Shown here in pieces: positions 36,770-47,600 of a stretch of 64,000 nt of DNA. Source of the DNA: Utricularia gibba (Eukaryota; Streptophyta; Magnoliopsida; Lamiales; Lentibulariaceae); contig NEEC01000027.1 of assembly GCA_002189035.1 (NCBI GenBank), forward strand, positions 248,001 to 312,000, given 5' to 3'. The number at the start of each line of letters is the position of its first letter. Positions within the stretch are counted from its first letter, which is position 1. Both the position numbers and the translations under genes were made by a program. The notes under the pieces were generated by a model that worked only from the letters and a program-made list of their open reading frames with translations, ran no database searches and was not told the DNA's origin.

Positions 36770-37524
36770 TTAATTTGGGGGATTCGGATTTGAATCCGGC
36801 CGAACAAGAGGATCGTTGGAAGGCATTGGAGAAGAAGATCCAGTTGTTGAGAGCAGGTGCACCAACGCGCTCATGGCCCGAACCTACAAGAAGGTTTCAG
36901 CAGTCGTATCCTAAGTGCGCGATGGTAAAGTAGGCAATTGTGGGGGTGCAATTAATGTACCTGCATTTCCAGAGCGGGTATATAGTCGATAGTTTCTTCC
37001 AAAGTGACATGGAGAGGCTGTTTACGGCAACCGGGAATCAACCTTCTCAGAAGCCTGGCGCTTCGCTGGAAAGCCGGTAAATCCTTGGATTTGAAGGAGG
37101 AGAGAGTAGGATTGGATTTCTTGGTCATCAACCGGCGGTTACCGGTGGCTGCCAACCTCGTCAATTTACGCTGCTGTGACACCACAGTATTTTTCTTCAA
37201 CAACTTCGGCTTCACGCCGCTGGCGAAAATGGCTCGGCTCCATCGCGAGCGGCCTTTCGCCGTCCTCGCCAGTGCGTTGTTTGCGGCGTCGCGCACGCGC
37301 TGTTTAGAGGAAGCGCTGCCGCCTGTCATCCTGAGATGACGCAGCGCTTGGGATAGTTTATGTGAGTAAATTTGTAGCCGAGCGTTTGAATTCCATTGAA
37401 TGGACGATTTCTCGAGGAGAAATCCCGACTGATTTCCAGTTTCCTTGTCCAACTTCCTGCTCCTTGCTGATGAAGAAGTCTCGGAATTCACCAATTGATT
37501 TCGTGAAGACAGCGGCAACGTCAT
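36770..37524 (-). CDS. Atypical bHLH factor of the AIF / bHLH147-150 type
   Basis: Two exons, 37524-36961 and 36883-36770, give 225 residues. The first ATG (37524) gives MTLPLSSRNQL; the frame upstream of it has no ATG. The characteristic block begins YSHKLSQALRHLR, then RVRDAANNALARTAKGRSRWSRAI (residues about 90-115), as in bHLH147/148/149/150 and AIF proteins. The C-terminal helix-loop-helix half follows: RSARLLRRLIPGCRKQPLHVTLEETIDYIPALEMQVRAMSALVHLL. It lacks the Glu/Arg pair of DNA-binding basic regions, so it probably works as a non-DNA-binding partner that restrains growth-promoting bHLHs (brassinosteroid/PRE-IBH1 network). The splice site CAG|gtacat to tag|GTTCGG joins EMQ to VRAM in frame. 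Confidence 0.9.
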
Positions 37525-37636
37525 ATTGAGAGTTGAATCAGTAGGATCTGAATAACCAAATCGAGAGAAAAAGTGAGTAGATCCAGAGACGAACGACGCA
37601 CAAACCACCACCTAGAATCGGAAAAATCCGATTGCT

Positions 37637-37705
37637 TTACAGCATCCGCACAACACACGAATAAAAGAACACACAAATTTCAACGGGCGACACAACCGTT
37701 CTCAT
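37637..37705 (-). promoter_or_regulatory. Upstream ORF of 22 codons in the bHLH leader
   Basis: An ATG at 37705 opens a 22-residue frame (MRTVVSPVEICVFFY...) that closes with TAA at 37637-37639, 112 bp before the main ATG. It lies between the putative TATA element (about 37918-37928) and the coding start, so it should be in the mRNA unless spliced out. A regulatory role is inference. Confidence 0.4.
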
Positions 37706-37917
37706 AATGGCACGGATTCAAATCACGCCGATGATCACCTGAAGAAGCGAGCAAAATCGCAAGCCTGGCAACACGAATCTCCGATCTGGGAGAGAAATCG
37801 GCGAGAACTGAAGCCGGTGGTTAAAAGCGAAAAGAGCCTTAAAAGGAGATTGTCGATCAGCGGACGAAACCGCCAAAGGCCAAGTCACAGGTAGTGGTCT
37901 GATGATCTTCAACGCAT

Positions 37918-37928
37918 CCTTTATATAC
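37918..37928 (-). promoter_or_regulatory. TATA element of the bHLH gene
   Basis: Minus strand reads TATATAAAGG about 395 bp upstream of the ATG, implying a long leader. Confidence 0.45.
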
Positions 37929-38550
37929 GACGGATGATAAGCTCATGCCACATCGAATTACTGCTGAATTTTCGCATTTAATAAATTTAAATGGTTCCGT
38001 TTTGTTGGGTCGGCTGTTGCCTTTTGGGCCATGTGCCATGTGCCATGTGGTGGATTTAGCCCAAAAGCACCACACGTCCCATTCTCATGTGCGTTTCGGG
38101 TATCGGCTGCTCCCTTTGTCTTGTCGAGCTTTTCCCTAATCATTAATATTTATTATTTTAATTACGCTAATCATGTCTACAAGAGTGGGTGTTATTGGCA
38201 CCATGTGTCCGTCCCATGGGGCCGCCTTCCTTAATCATGAGATGGTCCACGCGAAAGATAGGGGACAGTGTTGGTTTTAGCCTTTAGTTTCAGTTCTCAT
38301 TTTAAAAGCTGGGCTCATCAATTGAACCAATTAATGCCACCGTCCATAATTTTTATAATAAATTTAACCGGATTAAAATATTTTTAATTTTTAGTAATTC
38401 ACATAATTTTTTTATAAAAAGCATTAAATGAAATTAAAAAAATTGTGTATTCAACACTAAGAAATAAACTATGTTTAGTGTTGTGTATGTGGTCGGGCTT
38501 CGGTGTGTCGCGTCCAGTCGGTCCAGAGCTCAATAGAATAGAACTCAATT
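37929..38550. other. Intergenic between the bHLH promoter and the ncRNA promoter
   Basis: AT-rich in its right half. Short ORFs here are not convincing. A short direct repeat of TGCCATG lies at 38034-38047. Confidence 0.5.
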
Positions 38551-38554
38551 GGGT

Positions 38555-38597
38555 GGCCCAGAGTATCTGTCCAGTCGGCCCGACGCCGAACCCTAAA
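38555..38597 (+). promoter_or_regulatory. Site II and telo-box promoter of a putative snoRNA gene
   Basis: Two GGCCC-type Site II elements (GGCCCA at 38555-38560 and GGCCC at 38577-38581) are followed by a telo-box AACCCTAAA at 38589-38597. This pairing is typical of plant ribosomal-protein and polycistronic snoRNA gene promoters. Downstream there is no credible protein reading frame but there are C/D-type RNAs. Confidence 0.55.
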
Positions 38598-38640
38598 ATT
38601 CCTCCTCCTCGTCAGTCAGAGTCATTTCTATTCTCTCTTC

Positions 38641-38660
38641 CTGAACCTGAACCTGAACCT
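38641..38660 (+). repeat. Hexamer repeat (CTGAAC)3
   Basis: Three perfect CTGAAC units plus a partial one, in the proposed 5' part of the snoRNA transcript. Confidence 0.8.
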
Positions 38661-38683
38661 GCGCTGTTTGCATCTTGAGAACT

Positions 38684-38818
38684 TTGATGAGATCTGCCTC
38701 TTTGCGGAGAGTCTGTTTCTCCGAAGATGCTACGCATTCGTAGTCTATTTCGTTTCGTGTCTGAAATGGAGGTAGGGAGACTTGTGTCGTGAGTCAGGCG
38801 AGGCGAATAATGCGCCTG
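38684..38818 (+). other. Hairpin-dense segment of the putative snoRNA precursor
   Basis: Three short perfect hairpins in a row: CGGAGA/TCTCCG (38705-38723, 7-nt loop), CTACG/CGTAG (38730-38743, 4-nt loop) and CAGGCG/CGCCTG (38795-38818, 12-nt loop). A C-box-like TTGATGA (38684-38690) and a CTGA (38761-38764) frame the first two. This could be another snoRNA, but no rRNA-complementary guide was recognised. Confidence 0.35.
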
Positions 38819-38864
38819 CTGTGATCCTGATCCAAGTTTTTCTCTTGTGAGTGCGTTCTTTTGC

Positions 38865-38940
38865 GTCCCGATGATGGCATGGAATCTTTGAGACCTGATT
38901 GTCCACTTGACGACGACTATAAGCAGTTCGTCTGAGGGAC
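38865..38940 (+). ncRNA. Box C/D snoRNA, predicted to guide 2'-O-methylation of 18S rRNA near C38
   Basis: All parts of a C/D snoRNA are in order. The 5' stem GTCCC (38865-38869) pairs perfectly with GGGAC (38936-38940). The C box is ATGATGG (38871-38877, one mismatch to RTGATGA), the D' box is CTGA (38895-38898), a C'-like TTGACGA lies near 38907 and the D box is CTGA (38932-38935). The 12 nt before D', AATCTTTGAGAC (38883-38894), are exactly complementary to GTCTCAAAGATT in the conserved 5' domain of plant 18S rRNA. By the D+5 rule the target is the last C of GUCUC, about position 38 by my count, a position I recall as methylated in Arabidopsis. The rRNA sequence is from memory, not a search. 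Confidence 0.78.
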
Positions 38941-39017
38941 CGAACTAAAAAATATATTATGATTTTGAGAACTTCTTGCCCTGTCCTCCTTTTTCGTGGT
39001 TGTTTTTCTGTTCGCTG

Positions 39018-39096
39018 AAATGATGATTGCACTGGGCTCTGAGCAGTAACTGCACCTTTTGATGCACAACGCAGCCTAGAAAGCTATATCTGATCT
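39018..39096 (+). ncRNA. Probable second box C/D snoRNA (possible 25S guide)
   Basis: It has an exact C box ATGATGA (39020-39026), a D' CTGA (39039-39042), a C'-like TTGATGC (about 39059-39065) and a D CTGA (39090-39093), about 75 nt overall, 80 bp downstream of the first snoRNA. The bases before D' include GCACTGGGC (39029-39037), complementary to GCCCAGTGC, which I recall upstream of the CTCTGAATG segment of eukaryotic 25S rRNA. That duplex is only 9 bp, and I find no clear terminal stem. Spacing and context support it; the target is tentative. Confidence 0.5.
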
Positions 39097-39403
39097 CTTT
39101 TGCGTTCATCATTGTATACCAACCTTCAGTGTACCTGGAGACTTCGACCTTGCAGTGGGAGGGGAAACTTGGGGGTTTGGTGCTTAAGTGCATCAAGTGT
39201 TCAAAAAATTACCGTTATTAAGTACATACCTCGGAAACAAACCCTTTCAGGAATCAGGATATTGAGCTGCTAACAATTTATCTAAACGCTACTGTATGTT
39301 AATAGGACAAAGGCTGTTACGTTCAAAGAAAAATTGTTCATAAAAGCTAATGTTTCCAAAACTGGAAGGGCTGTTGTTGATCCCGGGAGGTGTGGAGTGG
39401 TGA
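39097..39403. other. Intergenic, ncRNA 3' region and membrane-protein 3' UTR
   Basis: No further box C/D unit was recognised here. It should contain the end of the putative snoRNA transcript and the 3' UTR of the convergent membrane-protein gene. Confidence 0.5.
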
Positions 39404-42400
39404 TCAGCGTGCAGGCGTTGAGAAGAAGATGACAGCAAAGTAGACCAGGAAACCAGCCACCAAGATGCCTGCGTAGATGTAGTTTTGAGAGGGTGGTTCT
39501 GGGAATTTGTATTGAATGCTACAGCATTTCATCTTCTCCCTCTCGGTCGCCAAAATGTGATCCACATACCTGCAGACAGACCCCATAGTCATGGGTGGAA
39601 TTTACCGGTACAGAATGGAGTGCACGGTTTAATCCAAAAGGAATGCTAGTCATTTTGATAAGAAACATGCTCTCAAGATCAAGTGTTATTCTGATGGTGA
39701 TTTCCAAAATGATGCAACGAAAAGGTGGGATTTCAGGGGCAAGGAAGTTGAGAAAGACGTACTGATGAGTGAAGATGGAGCTTTGGTGGATCTGAGAACT
39801 GTTCAAGCGTGCCTCTTCCAGTCTGTGATCATATAGTAGGGCAGACAGGTCCACAAGCTGCTCTTCCAGGTTCTGCCAATGTTTGGAAATGCTGATTAAT
39901 AACTAAAGCTTCACACTACTTATATTTGCCAAGGGAAGGGAGGGACGCCTACATCCAAATATTTCTCTATGCCGTCGACTAGTTCATGAGGGAATGGCTG
40001 CGGCAAGTTTGTTTTCTTCTTGTAGAATTTCTCCAGCCAGAGCTCAGCTGAGGTCTTGTTTTTTCTACCCTTCACTGGCTCTCCCAGAGGAGTTTTGAGG
40101 TACTCTACTGCAAAGGATTGGACAGCCTGGGAGGAAACACATGGTATCACGTAAATGTTGCAATCCAACGCAGGAAAAGTAGATGGCATGCTGGTGCCCA
40201 AGAGGTAACATAAAATGAACCACCAAAGACATGAGACTTGAACTCTATTCTGCAGAATGTAACGGAACTCACATTCGATATGTCTCTAATTCGATGAAGA
40301 GCGCCATCAACTTGGGAATATATCTGGTTCCTCTGGAATATAAGTTAACAAAAATTCCATTATTTGTCAATCCCGGTGTTCAGAAAAGTGAAACAAGTGG
40401 ATTGGGCTGGAGGTAATATTTACCAAAGCAACGTCTCTGAGCATTTGGCTCAAGCGAGAAGTGTTTGAAAAGGGTCCGAATGGATGACATCCAGCTGCCA
40501 AGAGCCAATTCACCACAGGCCTCTCATGAACATGTGAAGACTTTTCATATGGCGCACCCAATCCACCTACAACAGAAGCCAAACCAGCTATGATATGACG
40601 CTGAGCCTGCGAAGGTATGGCATGTCTTCGCTCCAACTCGGAGACATAACTGTCCAGATGGAAGACAGAACGAAAGAAATAAAACGTTAAACAAGCCATT
40701 AACTTTCTCGGACTATCAAGCAAAATGACACCGAGAGTCATGGATGTCTGCAATTTGGAATGCTTTGTAGTCACCTTAAGGGAATCTTCTCGCTTTGATG
40801 CTGAAGCACAATAACAACATCCTTACTCGTCCATACAAGACTATCATCTTCCATCATGAGGTTTTGATCCACATCAGCTAGAGATAGAACAAAACTGCAA
40901 TAAAGAAGTATGAGCCGACATGGAAGAGTTATTGGAAGTATTTTTTCAGCAATATAATATGCATTCAAATCATAATAAAAATGAAAGGATGAACGCACAC
41001 TGGAACAACTCTCGTTCCATAAGTTCGGTACAGGTCTCCATTCTTTTTTTGATCAGATCTCTTCTTTCCCTTGTATAGTTTACTGCTTGAACCATGAGAT
41101 GCCCAAAGAGGTTTGTTCTTTAATATGGAGTCCCCAGCAGCATCATTTTCATCCATCCATGTCTTCAAAAACAACATTTCCATGACAAGGGGAAACATAT
41201 TAATCACATACCAACAGGGACAACAACAGTGCGAAAATCTTTTGTTATCACATTCAGGACACTATACTAACCTGGCGAATGAAAAATCTATTTGAAAGAT
41301 TTGGATCAGACACCTCGAGGAGACCAGCAGCAAGGACATCAGCAGATCGTTCCATTTCCTGCAATGATTCAAGATTTGTAACATTTAATATTGATGATAT
41401 TATGCATGTAGTCAGTTCCCCGATGTGTGCAGAGGTGCTTGATCAGGGGGCATGAACATTTTTATATTTATTCAGAATAAAGTGCATTTATATGGCATAG
41501 AAGTTAAAGAAAGGCACCTCCTTAAGAATTGCTCCATCTAAGTATGTCTTGGAATGAACATGAAATCGCCCATCATTTCTTGTTTCTTGAAGAGAGTGGG
41601 CCCTCATTGCTTTAGAGAGTGCAATGGCCAATTTCTCATGGCGATGTAGTGGATGCATACCCCTAACTATTACCACTTCCTGCTCTTTATGAACCATCTT
41701 CCTGACCTGAAGATTGTCATTAAAACTACAAAATAAATAGCATTCCTAGCATAACAGCAGATATCACAAACCATACAAGGAAATCTGAGAAACCCATTCT
41801 AAACAGCCAGAGACAACTGATCAAATTTTATGACACAGAAGACCATAACAACAGCACGCCAGAATTCAGTCTCACCTCAGCCTCAATGGCTCCAACATCT
41901 ATACTAAAATTCTGGCCTTTGTCCATGATATTGTATCTGTTATGATTCTGAAGGGCAATGATTGGCACAAGCAACCTAGTGGTCATATCAACGGTTTCAA
42001 ACCTGGTAGAAGGTAGAATAAAGCCAGCAGGTAAGATATAAAAAAAAATCAACCACATGAAATGCAAGGACAAAATGTTACGCCTGTGTTGGTTGCCATG
42101 ATATGCACACCTAAGAGCTGAGATTATCATAAACATCAGCAAAAAAATTATACCTAATATCTGGAGCAACGACATGCTCTACTGTGGTTGAAATTACAGC
42201 AGCTAAACGTCCGAGAAAAACATCATGGGAAGGAAGTCCAGCACCTGAAACTGGTCTATGGAACAGCAAATTCTGCAAACGAGGCAGTGTTCTAGGATTC
42301 ACACTCCCTTCTTCAGTTTCAATCTTCCCATATGTACAAGGTCCAGCTGAGAGGTCGATCACTACAAATCTGGTTGCAGGTTTTATTTTTTTAAAAATGC

Positions 42401-43811
42401 TACTCTCTCTCTTAGAAACTACACAGATCATTATTTCGCGGATCTTCTCTCATACCTGCCACATCCAAGCCAGACCTGAGATGCACCACCCCCGTTATAC
42501 CTGTACCTGTATATGTAACCTCCATCTTGATTTTTCAAGTCCTCCTCATTCAAAGGAGGAATTTTCGTATACATCAAACTTCCAATATCAATATCCTTAT
42601 TTCGAGGATCCAATCGAACCTGTAAAATAGGATTTTGGTAAAACAGGCTTTTAACACTATTCTGCAATATGCACTTTATGTGCATTGAAATGACTCTTCA
42701 GACAATTAAATCAATAATAAAGTGATTTATATTTCTTGCCTTATCTGTGTTCACCACAAATAATGCAGCTGGCTGTTGTCCATCCATTTCTTGCCCATGT
42801 TCAGAATCAAACAAGTAAGAATAAAGGTTCTCAAACTCAGGCTCAACAGCTGTTGCTTCCACCTCAAATAAAGGAAGTTCCCTGCCAAACTCTGCCTGTA
42901 TGCTATAACGTTAAAAGATTTCCAAAGAACTCCGAAAACATTGATCTTCAAGGGAAGATGGATAATAACGTGTTTTAACCTCTCTTGCAGTACCAGCAGG
43001 AACCATGGCAGTTTTGATTGCGAGCTCCAATGCTATCAATTGAGCTTGTCCAGCCTGTAAGAAAAAATAACCATGACCAAAGGAGATACGCATTCTTTTC
43101 CTGAGTTAAAAAAAAAAAAGGAGTCATTTTAGCTCCATTAAAACAGAATAGGTATGCTTACCGAGAATACATTAAAGATTACATGATGCTCAATATCTAG
43201 TGGCTGGCCAGTTTCTAAGCAGGATGGTCTGTGGGTGCGAAAAGCCACTCTCAAAAGCTCTTCTAGCCTTTTAGAATCCAACTCATATCTGTAGCCACCG
43301 TCACCATCAAAACCTATAAGAACCACATTGACTTCTAAGGGGACTTGAAACGGAACCTGCCAGACAACGAGGGGCGAGACCAATATTTAGTACGAAAAAG
43401 TAATGCTCTTGACAAGAAACACAAAGCCTGCCAAAGATATACACCCAGCCATTGAAACCATTCAGAATGTTTCATAATACTTAAATGTGACTAGCAACAT
43501 CAGCAAATATTGATTTCCATATTAGGTAACGGAGAGTGCAATTAGCAGTCAGAAGTTGTCTCCGCGCAATTCACTTCAATAAATCATGAGGAACCCAAGA
43601 AACAGTGATACGCGATACACACCTCTGCACGCGTGTGGAGCATCTGACGAACGTCTGATCGGACAGTATCCTTAACATCATGAAATGCCCCATGGTGCCA
43701 TGTCGGATGCCCTGGATCTCTACGATAAGCCTGTGGCGCAGATTCTGCACATAATATCCAGCTACTCAAAAGCAAGCCGATCAAAAACCATGAAACTTCT
43801 GTGCTCTTCAT
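39404..43811 (-). CDS. Large plant membrane protein, At5g58100 (SPOT1)-like
   Basis: About 16 exons give roughly 810 residues. It starts with a signal peptide (MKSTEVSWFLIGLLLSSWILC) and ends with one membrane span (about the last 27 residues, IYAGILVAGFLVYFAVIFF) and a short STPAR tail, so it is a type I membrane protein with a large lumenal or extracellular part. Recognisable blocks are VPFQVPLEVNVVLIGFDGDGGY, GGASQVWLGCGRFVVIDLSAGPCTYG, HKEQEVVIVRGMHPLHRHEKLA and HVHERPVVNWLLAAGCHPFG. They match the plant family of At5g58100 and At3g28720. At5g58100 has been linked to pollen exine patterning; the biochemistry is unknown. Joins checked are GT-AG and in frame. Confidence 0.85.
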
Positions 43812-44633
43812 TCTAGCAAAAACAACACGGATCTCAGGAAATTCAAGGCATCGCTGGGAGCATAGCTTGTTCTTCTTGAGTTCATCAGTAAACTAAAATT
43901 CACGGGGCAGTTCTTTTCCCGTCCGCTTCCTCGGCATTGTCGAGCGTGACCAGTAGGACTAGCGAACCATGGGTTGAATTCCATCCCTCCCATCATATTG
44001 GGCTGGGCCTTCTTCAAATGTACCCTCAATACCAGAGCCCAAGTGACGGGCTGAGGGGCTCCATAGTTAATACCAGTAACTAATTTTTATTAATCGTGAA
44101 AAATAATAATTATTTACAAGAATGTTTAAAAATCACGATTACATCATGCTGCTAATACTTTATGATAAAGATTAAATTAAATTCAAACTACTTTAAAATA
44201 AAGAAAATACATTATTATCAAATTACGATTCAATCATAATTCTAACATAATTTAATTATATTTTATTTTTTTTAATGAAAAATATAAAAACGAGCAGCAG
44301 ATCTTTATGACAACACTCACCCCAACTTGAGGTGGGTGGGTGACTAAAGACAACCAAACATTTCAAGAATGGAAGGTCAAAATTTAGGGCAACCCACAAG
44401 AGGGGCACACCTGCGCTGCAGTATCACGTTACAACAAGGAGAGGTCATGACACAGCCAACTGGATTTGATGCACACGCCTCGAGCAGATAAAACAGTGAA
44501 AATCTGCTTCCTGATGGGGGTTGAGCTGTATTATCCTCTCTGTGCTTGCTCTTTTCCCTTCTCTTGTCATCCCGGACGCAGCTTGTTCTATACCCACCGG
44601 TGATTGATGGCCAGGAATTTCAATGTTAGTCAA
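43812..44633. other. Intergenic, SMEK 3' UTR and membrane-protein promoter
   Basis: AT-rich centre (44080-44300) between two minus-strand genes. No gene recognised; the 62-codon frame ending at 44445 lies in the expected SMEK 3' UTR. Confidence 0.55.
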
Positions 44634-47600
44634 CTATTGTAAAAGTAGACAAGAGCTGCTCACGGATATTTCGGGTGATGAGGTGGGCATCAACAAAGGA
44701 TGGCCCTCACCGGATTTCGTATCATCAGCAGACTCATTTAGCTGATCATGAAAGCTGGATGGTGACACAGGATGCTCAGCTTTGAGCACTCTATGGTCAT
44801 TAGAACCAGTGGGCTGAACAGTTGAGCCTTTTGGAGGAACAACTTTCCTGTCTGGTCGGTTATCAATGTCTACGACTTGCTGTTGGCCTGCTTGAATTTT
44901 GCTGGATACCGCTGCCTCACCAAGAGTTGAACACGGGGCTGCAAAAACGCCTTCTCTAGGCTTTGCTCCATTTGGAGCACATTTTAACCTCTTTAGTTGT
45001 GAATTCCCTTTTGAAACTAATTTGCGTTTCAAAGGTAACTGTAGAAGTCCATCGTTCTCGTCATCAGCATTTGCTTTTCTTGGAGGAGGTTTGTACTCAT
45101 CATCGTCATCATCATCAACAAGTGCGTTGGACCTTCCATCACAATCGTAAATTCTGATTAAGGTTGCTCTCACTGGAAAAAAAAAATTAGAATTTGGAAC
45201 GGCAGAAATACCTCTGGGGTGAGCTCCACCCATTCTCTGAGACAGAAGATTCAGATGCACCACGATCAGCATTTGACGCATCCTCCTCGTCACTGGAGGA
45301 AAAACAAAAAGTGAATGGATTGACAAGGGATTTATAATAAAAATTAGAGAACTACGAAAGTGAATAAAAGAACCTGTCCTCGTTAAAATAATCCTCCTCC
45401 TCTTTCTCCATGGCCCGCTCATCATGCTGCTTCTTTTGATCTCCAGAAGCGTTGCTTGTTCTTGTATCAGTAAACTCTGTCAACTGAGAATGCCAGATGT
45501 GTCAAAAGAACAAAAAAGGAAGGATCCAGGAGGCAAATGGATACCACCTGTTCATATTTAACTTTTAGCGCACAAATTGAAGGTAATTTTCCAAATCTGG
45601 AAAGTTGATCCCAGAAAGTATCAACGAGGTACCGGACCAACACTTTCAAATTTTCCTGCAGGACAATTTTAAGATGAAAGATGAAGAGGCGAGAAATAAA
45701 ACATGAACAAAATAAGTGAATCAAAGAAACGATCCAAGGATACTAAAGAACTAGGCACCTTTCTCATGTACTCAAAGAGGTCAAGTGCAGCAGAATTCAG
45801 AAGGTTGTACCGATCACCATTAGCAACAAATATTTCCACAATTGGCTTAAACAGATTGTTCCTGGCCATGTGATTCATTAAGTACTCATCCTGCAGATGT
45901 CCGTTTAAAATATTGATAAAATGCCAAAAAGATGATTTTAACCACCAGAGGCAACTATATCGAGAAGACTTGGGTAAACAAGAGAATTCAACTTACGCTG
46001 AGAGATAGAAGAGCCCTCACAAATCGGATGGCAGCAAGTACAAGATACTTTTCTCTTCTTCTCGTCAAATACAAAACTTTCTCAATTGCATTATTGAGGA
46101 GAAAACTGCATCTGAATTTCCAAAAAAAAATATTAGTTTCAAAATACGCCTAAGAGTTGTTTCAACAAATGCAGTAATTAACAGGTCAGATAAATTACTT
46201 TATCCAGTAAGGATGATGTAACACACAAAAGCACAGCAGATCACAGACGCTCAACAGTATTTCAGGCTTTACGCCACCTTTCTTCCGTGATCCCTCACCC
46301 AAGCTCATGGCTGTACATTCTTTTTCATTTTCACTTTTTGGTAGGCATGATGATGTTATTGCATCAATTAATTGGCCTAAGTGCTTATCATAAAAAATCT
46401 CCACCACATTTTCCTTCTGAAACAAGATTGAAATAATTAAGTTAATCAAGGCAACGAATATAATAAAAGAAAAAAAGGCTGGCTAAAACTATGGAAAAAT
46501 GAGAATATATACGCCCTTGCAAGTGAGCATGATAACCAAGTTTTGCAAGACTTGCATACCAGTGGTCCTTGTGTCATTGGATCTAAAAGACTGCGAAGAA
46601 TTTCAGCATATTGGTAATGCATATCATCCCCTAAATCTCTAAGCATATTCTTCACCTTTAAAGAACAGGGTTGAGAATGTTACATTTCGCATTTGAATAT
46701 AATACACAGAAAAAGAAAAACATTGCACAACACCTTGAGAATCATATTAAACAAACTTTTGTAGAAGATTATGAAGGAAATGTCTTATGAAATTCATTAT
46801 CTCAAAGGAAGGGCATGTACCAGCAAAAGGTTACCGTTCTTGAAAATATGACGATGTGCAATATGAGAAAAAACTCTGGGATTTTCTTTTTAAAATATCA
46901 TAAGCGATAAATAACATCAGAATTGGCTACAGATTTTGCCACGTAAACAACACGTTCCATGATCCACTGTAATTAACTAGAGGACAGCAGCCTCACATTT
47001 ATTGTCCTGAAGAAGCTGATTCAAGCTGATAAAACCACAGAATCCGATTAACTCACCAGCAGTTCAAAAAGGCCAACTTCCTGCTGAGTTACAAAGGAAC
47101 GTAAAATATTGGGATCTAGACTCTGGTAAAGCATAAGGATGTCTGTTCTGCAGTCATTAAAAATGAAATTGCCTTCTTAAGGATAGATTAATCACACACC
47201 AGAACAAAAATGATCAGTAAAAATACTAATTAATTTTCTTACCCAATCAAAACAAGTTTATGGTCATCACTTCGCAAAATGTCAGATATGATGTCAAAAA
47301 TGCCTTCACTGACAAGATCCCTGCATAAAGGTTAACTGCTTATCCCATTCAAAGAAAGGATTTGGAGAGAGCCAAACAGCTGAATGGTAATGAAAGGAAA
47401 TCAGTACCAACAAAGATACCTGAAAAGGCGATGTTGAGTCGTCATCTGCAGGCTCTTAGGGTGCAGAATTCGTGTAAAAAAAACACCTGTTTTACACCAT
47501 CAGGACTATAAATGAAATGACTATACTCACTTTGTTAACTTTTACATGAAAACGTTCACAAGTTTTCCAATGTAGAAAAAGGATCAATCATATGCATCAT

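Noticed and set aside
38445-38678. 77-codon ORF ending in a PEPEPEP repeat
   Set aside because: It spans the Site II/telo-box promoter and the hexamer repeat; composition reflects those elements, not a protein.
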